Assembly (NCBI GenBank): GCA_000697475.1
Contig: JNEU01000987.1
Span: 202,093 to 266,092, forward strand
Direction: 5' to 3'
DNA length: 64,000 nt
Source of the DNA: Lichtheimia corymbifera B2541
Lineage: Eukaryota > Mucoromycota > Mucoromycetes > Mucorales > Lichtheimiaceae
Below, one piece after another: positions 33,337 to 44,653 of this stretch. Under the pieces are notes generated by a model. That model did not search any database and was not told where the DNA came from. It saw only the letters and a list, made by a program, of their open reading frames with translations. Each line of letters begins with the position of its first letter. Within the stretch, counting starts at the first letter, position 1. A program made the position numbers and the translations under genes.

Positions 33337-33840
33337 CTACGCATCCTTCTGTGTCTTGCAATCTTCTTTACATCCATCAAGTTGAGTTTTAATGGTTTGG
33401 TCGCATTCATCGTAGCATGATCCTTTCTTTGGGTCACAGAGCTTTTTGCATGATTCCGTAAGACTATCCACAATCACTGCACATCCTGATATGCATTCAC
33501 CATACGACTTGCTGTCCGCATTAGGATTCTTCACGTTCTTCCCCATGGAACCAATCTCAGGCTGTTGTTGGTCTTGTGTAGCACCACCGGTTGCCTCAGG
33601 TAGTTGCTGTTGTTCCGTGGTATCCTCGGCAGTAGTGGCACCTGTATCAGCAGATGGTGGCTGTCTGTCATTGGTAGATCCTCCTTCTGCAACAGCAGGT
33701 GCACTCTCGGATGCCTTATTGCTTTCTCCAAGTGCTTCTTTGACGATTGCATCAAATTGATCAGCGACTGTAGGAGTGCTAAGCAACAGCAATGCAAAAA
33801 TTGTGGCAAAAGCGAGCTTGAATAATATATGTGTGTGCAT
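33337..33840 (-). CDS. Secreted double CX3C-module protein with acidic low-complexity spacer, paralogue 6
   Basis: A 167-aa intronless precursor, the longest in the array. Signal peptide about 1-27 (ILFKLAFATIFALLLLSTPTVA). A spacer of about 80 residues rich in Ala, Thr, Gln and Glu follows. The C-terminal part holds CISGC-x10-CKKLC and CYDEC-x10-CKEDC. Here all four pairs are exact CX3C, and no linker Cys remains. The expanded spacer may be glycosylated. Family placement is by signal peptide type, module spacing and position at the end of the cluster. Confidence 0.78.
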   Translation of the reverse strand: MHTHILFKLAFATIFALLLLSTPTVADQFDAIVKEALGESNKASESAPAVAEGGSTNDRQPPSADTGATTAEDTTEQQQLPEATGGATQDQQQPEIGSMGKNVKNPNADSKSYGECISGCAVIVDSLTESCKKLCDPKKGSCYDECDQTIKTQLDGCKEDCKTQKDA

Positions 33841-34928
33841 TTTTTGAGTGATAGATGGGATTGGCAATGGAAAAAGCAAGCTGCCAAAGTGGGTCCATCC
33901 TTTTGCTTCTTATATTGTTCTCCTCAATCGCTGTAGCATGCTCACGACGCTCCGTATAAGAAACGAAAGATGCAGTAGGCGTACGTACTTTTATGCATTG
34001 CATCAACGTTGCTGACGGTGCTTTTCGCATTATTGTTGATAGGTGTGACATGGCTGGCACCTTTCATACTACCAGCCTTCATTCAAATCGATGCTAATAT
34101 ATGGCCATGGTATTGGTCATTACCGTACTGGTTTCTGGAAGGCACTTTGCAGAAAAGAGATATCTGCTATCCATTCTGCTGCCACTAAACATTTTCCTGC
34201 AGCCGTTTTACGCCAGCACACACAAACCCCGTGATCGTGGGGGTAGTCCAAACCCGTTTGCTACAGTGAAGAATGCATCATAGTGGTTTTGTACAAATGA
34301 ACGATTCCACTCATATACATGTTTCTTTCGAAAGAAAAGAACACTCATCCTCACCTACGTCATAGGAAGCTATAACAAACAAGTTTCATTGTACTTGTAT
34401 CGATCATTCTTTTATCATTAAACTCCTTCTTGTATATGCTCAAACAAACATTTAACCGTTGGTATGTTTATCCTTGTGCAACACCAAGCAGGGGGAAATC
34501 CTTACAGCCATCCCTTCATGCAGCAAGAGACAAGTCGAATGGAAAGAGTGTAGTGTATACGTTGTCTACTTTTAATTTCCCCTATGATGAACAAGGTGAT
34601 AATATTGTATGGATTGAAGAATGAGAACCCAATGGCTCATTTATTGGCATGTTTGGCTATGGAAGGAATCATGGTAGTGATACGTCAAAACTAGTTATTA
34701 TATGCTGCCTGTTCGCCTTCATCATGTTTTTGTGAGATACGACAATCCTCCTGAATCACAATAATGGAGAGCTCTCGTCTTCAAAACTTGTGTAGTGTGC
34801 CTTGCGGATGGTGATGTTCACTGGCAACAAAACAGTTGGGCGATGGCAATGAATGAATGGTCGTGTGGTACAATGGAAAAAAGGTCACCTGGCGATTAAA
34901 CAATGCAGCTCTTCCCTTCTTCCGCGTT
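33841..34928. other. Intergenic region
   Basis: About 1.1 kb between the cysteine-rich cluster and the dehydrogenase gene. No gene supported; the open frame 34430-34624 lacks any motif. Confidence 0.45.
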
Positions 34929-35837
34929 ATGGAGTTTTCAGCCAAGACGATTCTTATTACTGGAGCCACGAGTGGATTGGGACAATGCGCTGCTTCCAAG
35001 TTTCTGAAACAAGGACACACAGTTATCATTACAGGCCGCGATGAGAGCAAGTTACAGCAAGCGACTCAATGGATTCGACACCATGCACTAGCATCGAGCA
35101 AGCTTTTTACAGTGGTTATGGATCAGGATAATGTCGACTCGATCAAGCAAGCCGTGGACACTTTGAAGAGCATGGATATTGGGCAACTTGATATTGTGAT
35201 CCATAATGCGGGAGGGATGCAAGGTCAACGTGAGACGATTCAACACGTGGAGAAGACCATCTTTGTCAATTCAGTGGCGCCATGGTACCTGACTTTGCAG
35301 TTGATACCGCTCATGGAACAACAAGGACGTATCTTATTTGTCACTTCGTCGCTACATGACCCTGATGCACGTGCTGGTAAAACAGAAGACAAGGTGGATG
35401 CGATGTTGAGGAATCCGGATTTGGACAACTTGGATGGCCACGTATGGTGGGAGAGCATGCCGTTTTATCGTCTTTCCAAGTTAGCACAGTTATGGCTCAT
35501 GTATCTGCTGGCAGAACACTACCCACACCTTTCCATCAATGCTTTTTGCCCTGGATTTGTACCAACCACCATGCTCAATCGTCAGTCAAGTTTGCCCCTT
35601 CGTCTATTGATGCGTCACGTGCTTGGTTGGATGAGCTTTGTTACATCAGAAAACGATGCTGCCGATGACTACGTTTATTATGCAACCGATGACCAATTCA
35701 CCAATGTGACCGGCAAGTTATTCAAGAAGAAACAGGTCCATGAAAGCTCCAAGGCATCAAAGGATATGGAGAATGCACGTCAGTTTTGGAATATTGCATG
35801 CGACATTTGTCAATTGCCCGATCACCGACTTGAGTAG
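34929..35837 (+). CDS. Short-chain dehydrogenase/reductase (retinol-dehydrogenase-like)
   Basis: A 302-aa intronless NAD(P)-dependent oxidoreductase of the classical SDR fold. Rossmann motif TGATSGLG at 11-18; TGR at 35-37, which often favours NADPH; NAG at 93-95; catalytic Ser near 140-141 (VTSSLHD); and YRLSK, with Tyr180 and Lys184. The block CPGFVPTTM after the active site is usual for the group. I chose the ATG at 34929 because the Rossmann beta strand starts right after it; the frame is open further upstream without support. No membrane anchor is clear. Substrate unknown; related proteins act on retinoids, steroids or other lipophilic carbonyls. Confidence 0.92.
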   Translation: MEFSAKTILITGATSGLGQCAASKFLKQGHTVIITGRDESKLQQATQWIRHHALASSKLFTVVMDQDNVDSIKQAVDTLKSMDIGQLDIVIHNAGGMQGQRETIQHVEKTIFVNSVAPWYLTLQLIPLMEQQGRILFVTSSLHDPDARAGKTEDKVDAMLRNPDLDNLDGHVWWESMPFYRLSKLAQLWLMYLLAEHYPHLSINAFCPGFVPTTMLNRQSSLPLRLLMRHVLGWMSFVTSENDAADDYVYYATDDQFTNVTGKLFKKKQVHESSKASKDMENARQFWNIACDICQLPDHRLE

Positions 35838-36479
35838 AACCACCATGTATATACCATATCTTTGTAATATAAAATTGTACGTAAAATATTTATCATATAC
35901 ACATGATATGAGATGTGCTATTTGCGCTACTGTAGTCAAATCCTGGTGATGACCCATTTGTCAATGCTGGATGGAGTTGATTGCTGATACATGTTGGTGT
36001 TGGATCATCGCTATTATAGTACGCGAATGCAAAAATATACAACCATACCTCCTAAATCTGTTCCTTTTGAAATGGCAATGGAGAAGAAACATTGATATAG
36101 CAGATTGCCTTCATTGTTTGATGATGGATATTGTCATCTTCTTTATCCGGATCCTGATTTGTGCATGAGCAATTAATCATATGGAGGTTCTTTGTGAAGA
36201 CACCCCACGTCTATTTCATCATTTTCTTCTATCTTTTATGATCCCAGTAGTAGTCACACCCACCACGCACATGAAAGATGCAGTCGCCAAGTCATTACCT
36301 ACTACATATCTCTGTCCTATCCATATCACTCTTTGACTCCTGCAACCTACTTCAATGCAATACTAGATGATCTTTTTAGTGAACAAGCCATGTATTCACA
36401 ATTGTGATGACTTTAGCCTTTCATCGTTATCCTCCCAATTTCATTGTCCTTGTTGTATCTGTCTCTTTTATTATGGTAA
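35838..36479. other. Intergenic region
   Basis: About 640 bp, AT-rich; nothing recognised. Confidence 0.45.
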
Positions 36480-37375
36480 ATCCTAGTTATCTCCCTCGAT
36501 GATCTGGGATTGCCAACCTCGATCGCGGAATTTCATACACACGCATTCGAGCCGCGATGAGCAACCCTGTTCTATTAAAAGACACCCACGTTTGATTGTA
36601 AAGTTTATAGAGTTATAAAAGCTTTCATGTTTTACATATGATGTAAGCGAGATACTATATGAGAAGTAATCTTTGTTCATTGTCAAGGAGGTAGACCCCG
36701 ATAGAAAAGAAGATGCAGAGGGATATGCTTGCGCAGACATGCCAAGATGGCATGGCTGGAAGGGTCAATGCATAATACATACATTCTGTTTAATGTATAG
36801 TCATACATTGGCAGCTAACATGTGCTTTTCTCATTCCCAGCTTTTGCCCAATCCACTTGATGGGAATGATGCGCGTACTCCAGTCCAACACTTCCATGAT
36901 TCAATTGTCTTGATCCGAGCTGATTTGGCTGAGTTACGCCCAAATAAAGAGACATCAGTTGAGGTAGATAGTGCATGTTGCATGATATGTATGGGCTGAT
37001 GTGCTCTTTGTTTGAGCGTAACTCGGTCAAATCAGCTCGGATCAAGAAAGCGGGATGATGGAGATGAATGTCTGTAGCAGGCGCATCATTCTCATCATGT
37101 GGATTTGGCAAAAGCTGGGAATGAGGAAAAGCACATGTTGGCTGCCAATAGCGATATATTACTGAATCGTCCATTAACAATCATATATTGACCCTTTCTG
37201 TTCGCTTCAATCATATGTGCTATGCAAACACGCTCCTCTGCATCTTTGGCTCTATTAGGGCGTAACTACTTGACAATGAACAAAGGCCACTTTCCATATA
37301 TCATCACTCTTATAACATATGTAAAACATAAAGATGAATGCATCTCAAAACTTTACAATCAAGCGTATGGTTTTT
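36480..37375. repeat. Long imperfect inverted repeat (fold-back) with arms of about 380 bp
   Basis: Left arm about 36575-36970, right arm about 37000-37375, around a spacer of roughly 30-40 bp. Pairs include TGATTGTAAAGTTT, TTTGTTCATTGTCAAG, GTGCTTTTC(C)TCATTCCCAGC and CTTGATCCGAGCTGATTTG with their reverse complements. The outer flanks (36480-36560 and beyond 37375) both look like units of the satellite-like repeat, in opposite orientation. Both arms keep an open frame that would read PHSQLLPNP...LIRADL, so a former coding piece may be duplicated in reverse. Confidence 0.85.
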
Positions 37376-38815
37376 ATTTGAATGAAGTTGATCAACATGT
37401 CGAAGACCAACCTCTGACCAAGTGCCACAATGGAGGTGGACAATCGCGGCGGTGTGCACTATACACTCTACGTCTCTATTATATTTGGATCGCCCCGCAT
37501 TTAAAATTCTCATAATGAAGCATGCGGTTTTTAAATGAATGAAGTTGGTCAGCTTGACTTTGCTCAGCTTGACTTTGCAAACCTTATTACCAAGTTTCAA
37601 GTTCGAGCTAGGGAATCCCAAGGTATTGCATACTAATTGACATTTCATGAACGTGGGCGGGTGCGGAATTTCCATCGGTCATAGTGAATCCCCCATTATA
37701 CCCTCCCATTCAAGATTTTCAAATAAAGTATGAAGTCTTTATGAGAACGAAAATGATCAGCATGCCTGGGAGCACCTTGTGTGAAAGTTTCATCTTTTAG
37801 AAAGGGATTCTCGAGTCATGGGGCCGTCCAACGTACATATATTCACATCTTTTTATCGTCGGCCGCTCCCATTTTATTATTCACAATGAAGCATACGGTT
37901 TTTAAATGAATGGAGTTGATCAGCATGTCGAAGCCCACCGTGCTGACCAAGTTTCAGATTGGCGGTGGATAATTGCGGGGTGTGCACTATGCACCCTGCA
38001 TGCGTTCCGTCAGTGCATCGTCTCCCCTATATTTGGACCGGCCGATTCATTGAATCATCATAATGAATCATACGGTTTTTAAATGAATAGATTTTATCAG
38101 CATGACTCAGAGAACCTTCTTACCAAGTTCCAAGTTCATGATGCGGAATCCCAAGATTATTCATACCAAATGGCTTTTCAATGAATCCGGCGCTTTCCCG
38201 ATTTCCGTCCGCCATAGTAAATCCCACATTACATCCTCCCATACTAAATTTTCAAATGAATTGTGGGTTCTTTATTAATACAAAGTTGATCAGCATGTCC
38301 TAAAGCATATTGTGTGCAAGTTTGAGGTTCAAGGTGAGCAATCTCGAGATCATGGATCAATTCACAGTGTGCATAAATTTGCAGGGCAGTGTCTGATCTA
38401 TTTAATTTCCACCTCTTCCACTCCCCGTTTCTTCCCTCTTCCCTCCATCTCAACCGTTAGCCCATTCAAGTACAACTACAATCTGCAAACGATTGTCCTG
38501 CTTCACCCCATCATGTCAATCCTACAACTGCCTTGATCCGATTGTCTCTGACTGAATGGCAAGTCCATGGCGCGTGTGCACCTCACTACTACAACACCCG
38601 CTTTCCTCGACACTCCACCTTCCCTTGTACACTCTTCTGCCACAACCAATCGTAACAGCATTCAATGCGGCAGTTACCATGAGCAAGGTCTTTTACTTTA
38701 TTCTCTCAAGTTACTTGCAGCAACTTGCCTTACAGCGATACTTCACGCGAACAGCAGATAGCCATTATATAGAAGTAGCTTGATTTAAGTGTAGCAACTC
38801 GATTCAATATATACG
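37376..38815 (+). repeat. Dispersed satellite-like repeat, copy B
   Basis: Same unit order and tail as copy A at 20520-21990. For example GGTGTGCACTATACACTC near 37452, TTGATCAGCATG units, and a tail with TAATTTCCACCTCTTCC ending near CAGATAGCCATTATATAG and GTGTAGCAAC. It joins directly to the fold-back repeat on its left. Confidence 0.85.
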
Positions 38816-39528
38816 ACTTGTTATGGACATATGGATATGGATATTGTTTTTGTACATGGAATAGAGGGATATGGATATCTATGCAACGTGTGGGAAAAGA
38901 GTGCATCCATTGCCGACTTGACCTTTGTGTTTGATGCGATATGATCATGAATGATGGTGCCATCTACTTGTGCAACGAGTCCATCATGTACAGCCATCAC
39001 TATGCATATAACTCACCACCACGCACCAAGAACACATCCACTCATCCTTGTTCGCACAATGCATATCCAAAGGATAGCATCACCCAAATCAACGTATGTC
39101 GCATTGAAGCAATCCGTTGCACCTCTCAACCTGTCTATTGTGGATGATGTTGGATCACTAATAGCGGATATGACAGGACCTTCTTTTTCCTGAGTCGGGT
39201 CCCGTGGTCTGTGATGAGAGAAAGGCTTATGGTGTGGGAAATACAGGATAGGATTGTAAAAGCATATCCCCGTGATAAGGAAAAAGAGAGGAAGAGAAAG
39301 GGATCAACAAGTCTACAAGCTACATATTCGATGACATCATTTGAGAATACATGTTTTATCTAGTGTGCTTAAGATACTACTATTGGGGAACAAGTAATAA
39401 TATTACAAGAGTAGAAAGCAAAAAGCTTATGCAAGAAGAGAGAATATACATACAAGTGAGAGGGATGGATGCAGTTGTAATAATGAGAGAAGGTGTGGAT
39501 GAGAAGAATGATGAAAATATGTGTGTGT
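38816..39528. other. Intergenic region
   Basis: About 700 bp including the 3' flank of the MHYT gene. Two overlapping frames at 38941-39193 have no supporting motif. Confidence 0.45.
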
Positions 39529-42500
39529 CTAATCGCCATGCATGGTTTCTTCAATGACGTTATTGAGCCACCAAAAGCGGTCGAGAGTGGGAAGAATGCT
39601 GAGGATGGTGGGTAATTCGATAGTAAGGGAAAGCGAGTTACCAAAGGGTCGTTTCTTATTGGTATCTGAAGAAGCAACATCTTGCAGACTAGCCAGTGAG
39701 AGACCACCCCCATGTGGTGATTGGACTTTGGGTTTACGTGCTCGTGGTGGCGGTGGTAATGAGACAAATTGAGCCATTGATTTATCCTCATCCTTGTTTT
39801 CATCATGGCTGGACACAGGAGCAGGTGTCGATGTAGAGGCAGTGGGAGTGGTGACGGATGACGATAGTGATGATGATAGCTGCTGCTGTTGTGCTTGATG
39901 ATAATGGGAGTTGGAATGCCTGGGTGAACAAGGTGCAGGTGTAGAAGATGATGATGTTGGTGGTGGTTGATTCATGGATGATGGCATGGTAGATGCAGGT
40001 GGCCATGTAGGTTGTGATTGTGTAGATGGCAAATATTGCTGTGAATACGAAGCAGTGGATTGGTACACGCGTTGTTGAGCAACATAGGCTGATTCAGGCA
40101 CATTGCGTAAAGCAAGTGAGCGATAAGTGTATGCTGCTTGATCCGTGATATAATAGGCGAGACTTCGATAAAGCGGAATGGGCAGACATTTGATGGTCTC
40201 ACTTGATGTTTGATTGATGGCTGAAATGGTACCAGGACTCGTAACCCAAGCACGGAACAAAATCATTTGACATGGTCCAAGAGTCAATGCAAAAGGTGGA
40301 ATATCAATCACTTCACCTTGTAGTTTGGCTACAGAGGATAAAGGCTTGCCGTACATGGAACATCCCATAAGCCTACGACCTGCATCTTCCAATGCTTGTG
40401 TGAAACGTGCCAATGCAGTGATACCATAACCAGGGTTGTCAATGGGTGATACTGGAGATGTTGCCGCTGCCATAGCAATAGGTGATGCCGTGCCAGTTTT
40501 ATCAGGTGATCGACTTCCCACCATCGTTGTCGAGTCGCCACTACGTCCAGCCCAATCACTGTTGCTACCACCACTTGCTGCTGATCGTGTTGCATCAAAT
40601 AAAGTGCTGTTGTTGGTTGTGGTGCTTGCTCGTGGAAGTACAATCGAGTTACCGCTGCCAATATTTTGCAAAGTCTGACCATGTAAACTCAAGACACAAT
40701 TACGTTCCTCACGTGAAAGCTGTGCTGGGACTTCACCATCGGCGTACTGGAATCGTACCATGGGGAATGTATATCGCCGAGCCTTATCCACCAAAATATG
40801 TACATTCATGGGATCATTTTGCTTGTCTTCCTGCACCATAACGGATAATCCCACATACACTGCTCCTCGTGTTGCGCCTTCTGGGATAGTCTCGTGCTCA
40901 GTGGAATGAATCGATCCAGTGGATGGGCTACTCAAAGCAGCTGTGCTGATATCCACACCACTGCCACCAGCACCAGAAGATGAATTGGGTGTGCCTAATG
41001 CAGCAGCAGCAGTTGAAAGTGGAATGGATGCTGGCAATTGCATTTGCAATAATGTTGGTACAGCATGAGCTAAGAGACGCATATCTTCAAAGTGCGTGTT
41101 CATATGATCGGATGGAATATGCAAATGGGCACCCATGGTCTTTGAGATGAATACTGGATCTGCAAATCGATAACCAAGTGCCATCAATCGTGCTTGCTCC
41201 TTTTTGCTCACACGTCGCACCATAAACAAATGCCTATCTTCGACCACACTCTCAGTAGAATCTGCAGCTGATCGTAAAGTGGATCCTGATACGGGACGTC
41301 GCTTGTGTTCAGGTACATTGGTAACCGCTTCATTATACTGTTGCTGTTGTTGTGTTGCATGTCCAATATCTGAAGCATAATGGTGTACGCCTTGTTCAAG
41401 CATGGTAGCGCTGTTGAATGTATCCATGCTTGCTTTGGTTGTCAGTTGATGGTTGGCTGTGATATCATGCATGCTGTTACGGTTGCTAGGTGGACAATAA
41501 GAAGCTCTTGCCATGTCTGCAGTTGTACAGGTGCTATTGCGTTTGCTGTTCTTGCCACCACCGCCGCCAAACCAATGATCCATGGGTGAGCGCAAAGCCG
41601 ATGATAAAAATTGGTGATGGGATGGTAGTTTAGTAGCAATGGTGTTGGTGGACACAACATTGTCAAACAGAATACCAAGATCGGCAAGGGATGATAAGCG
41701 TAACTGGGAAACGAGTTCTCGGGCCGCGTCAAAAAATAACATTTCGGCTGCATCGTAAGGATCCCGAGTGCGTGTAGAAGATTGTTCCGATCCTCGGTCA
41801 TAGCTGCTGGATGCATGTGGCTGTAAATGTTGATTTGGAATACGCTTAGCCCATCGATGTGTAGCCTCAAAAAATCGAAGAAATAGTGGATGACTGGTAT
41901 TGAATCCGCCAAGATCTTTCTTTGTTGTATCGGCCTATGCACGTAAAAGGGATAATACAATGAGTAAGTTGTGTTGTGGAAATGTGGTACCAATAACACC
42001 AACGTAAATTAGGTGCGGCGCCTCATTTCAATGACAGCAGCGACAACAAACATGGTTGTGTGGCATTGACATGTGATATGGACGCGGGTACCAAGGGCTA
42101 GTGATGATAATGATGATGTTACCTCAAAGTCAATGTCAGCCAGGACTTCCTTTGTTGGGACAAGACCATCAACGTTGACGAGAATTTTACCCGACCGATC
42201 GAAAAACACCGCGCCTAACATAAGGCGTTCCGACTTGCCGGATTGCACGATCGCTGGCAAATGCGACACGCCTGCTCGGATAGCAATAAACAAAAGTAGT
42301 CCACATGCCAAGACGACAATGGCAGCAATGATGCCAATCAAAGCTGCTTGAGAAAGGGCTGGCTCAGGTACACTTCCATCCTCGGATGGCACACGATACT
42401 CTGTGCCTGCCATGGCTGTGTAGTGCATGCCTATAGTTAAGATTTGGGTTAGCACCTTCTTGTTCCATTTATCATACGATTCTTGTGTCTTGTGTTTGCA

Positions 42501-43410
42501 TGTGTTGTGTGTATATGGGTGCGGGGAAGGAAAAAAAAAGGATGACTGTACCACACACTGCAAGTCCCATTAGCATAGACGAGCCTAAGCGTTTGTACCA
42601 CCGATTCGACCAATGTTCGCGAAGCTTAAAGAAAATGTAAAGTGCTGTAACCACTGCAGCACATGCAATCACCACGGCGCCTGCAACATAGCCGACTTTG
42701 TAACTCAAATGGAAAAAGTCAATGGCAAATTGACCTATGTAATGTGTAATACACAATATATTAACTAAGCTGATGATAAAAGAGAATTGCTTTTTGACTT
42801 ACCGATATAGTGCATGCATGCAATACCAATCTAGTGGGATGAAAAGAAAAGGAAGCATGAGGACATTTGTCATCAATGGAAGACAAAGAAACATTGTTGC
42901 TGCTGCAGTAATGCACTTACCCCAGCAATGATACCGCTCGGAATGATTCTCATGACCTGTGCCTCTTCGGTGACACCAACAAATGCAAATGCCACAAACA
43001 TGCATGCAATGGCGACGACCAAACTGGCAAACGTATACCCGGCCGAGTAACTTAAATGATACACGTTATCATGATACATCAGGGTCAAGCTGTTGTTGCC
43101 GATAAAGTGCATCGACCAAATGCCAACACCTCCCATGGCCAATGCTGCAGCGATGAGAAAAAGCCTGATAACGTCATGTTATTATCGTCGTCATGTGTGT
43201 GTGCGTGTGTATGTGTGTGTTGTGATGTATATCGTTTGTTGGATGAATGTCGAAGAGAGAAAGAAAAACTCACCAATTGCGAATGCCGTTGATGTGAGTA
43301 CGTCGTCCGAGTAATTCAAGAGCAGTTTGTGCACCAACGGTGGCAATGACATAGCTGACAAAGATGATGCCACCGTTGAAGCTTTGTGCTGCCAACAAGT
43401 CGTCATCCAT
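39529..43410 (-). CDS. MHYT-domain multipass membrane sensor with long cytoplasmic tail
   Basis: Six exons join in frame: 43274-43410, 42921-43164, 42803-42830 (28 nt), 42552-42734, 42123-42430 and 39529-41934; 3,306 nt, 1,101 aa. The N-terminal 290 residues or so form seven likely membrane helices with three MHYT-type motifs: SMHFIG, CMHYIG and GMHYTAM. In bacteria this domain has been proposed to bind copper and sense O2, CO or NO. After the last helix a short soluble region (LGAVFFDRSGKILVN) leads into an 800-residue tail rich in Ser, Thr, Gln and Pro, with patches like RARKPKVQSPHG and a conserved-looking block ARFTQALEDAGRRLMG. No kinase or cyclase domain is visible. It is transcribed divergently from the SANT gene across a 1.2-kb gap. 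Confidence 0.9.
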
Positions 43411-44653
43411 CACGCCAGAAAAAAAAAAAAACGAAAAGCAATAGGGAAGGGGAAGGGAGAAGGAGGACAAGGGAATGAGAATGGCAATTGAAAGAGAGAG
43501 AAAAAAGAGAGAGAGATAAAACAAAGAGCCGTCGAGTCGGGGAAAGCTGAGCAAAAGATGTGTGTGTGCTTATTGTTTTGAGCGTGTGTGTGCGCGCAAA
43601 CGGATCTGTGGTCAATGGGGGTTTCCTTTTGAGAGTGGATGCCGTCCATGGAAGGGTGAGACAAAGATTTTTCAATTGAAGCTTTCTTGCACGACGCCAT
43701 GCAACGCTCATCATTGGTCAATGATCGAATCCTCTTTGTTATTTTCTCGTTCTCATACGCCAAGAAGTGTCCATTGGTCAATTTTTACCGACAATCTGGT
43801 ACTATAAGTATAGTAGCCACCGCCCACGTATGGACAAGAGCAAAAAAAAACCTTTTTTGATATGTGGAGTGTATAGCCCGCAGCTCCGCAATTGACAGAT
43901 AACAATCGATAATAGCGCTTCTCGCGCGAACAGCTTGTTTTGCCTTGCATGCATGCAAGCTAAGCCTTTTGTGGCATATTTCCGATTTGGGGAACCACAA
44001 TGGGCAAAGATCAGCGCCAGTGCCCACGCAATACAAGGTGTGTCAGCAAACGTGAGTACCTTTTTGTCAAGGCACATACACATGCACACATTCTCTACCT
44101 AAAAACAGTGAGATCGTTGCCATTGGGTACCCACCATTTACACTATGGATGTTTTCCCCACGCCCGCCTTCTTAAATGTTGATCCTTTCCTCCAATCTGG
44201 GATTTCCGATCAAATCACATTTTTTTTTATTCAACGTTTATTACCAAGGTCTCGGTCAAGATTTACCAACTATTCCTTCAAAGGATGAATGGGGATAATA
44301 ATGTTGTCTCGCCACAGAGGATGGATGGATCCTCGCTTTTGTGTTGAAAATGTCAATTGATCCGCCTTACACAGAGCATTTATGGAGTATCACAATGACG
44401 CGGATGCTGCAAGTAATAATTCACATGTGTCCCTGTTTTAATACAATGCTCATCAAAGAGGTATTTATTGTTGTTGATCATCGTTTCAAGAGAGGCGAGA
44501 CAAAGAAAGTGGTGAGCCAATGACGATCATCAAAAAGCCACTTCCGCGGTGTGCTTAGGTAACACACACGCTCCAGGCACCATCCACGACAGCGCGTCTT
44601 TCTCTGTTTTCTTTTTTTGAGGCCGCACACACACACACACACACTCACCCACA
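43411..44653. other. Divergent promoter region between the MHYT and SANT genes
   Basis: About 1.2 kb with purine-rich tracts near 43425-43515, a (GT)n near 43555-43595 and a CA microsatellite at 44625-44645 just before the SANT start. No gene supported. Confidence 0.5.

Noticed and set aside
38941..39193. Overlapping frames after repeat copy B as a transposase remnant
   Set aside because: No DDE or other catalytic motif could be recognised, and the frames overlap each other.
44625..44645. CA dinucleotide run as a possible telomere-like or regulatory element
   Set aside because: A plain microsatellite in the SANT 5' region; no telomeric repeat unit.
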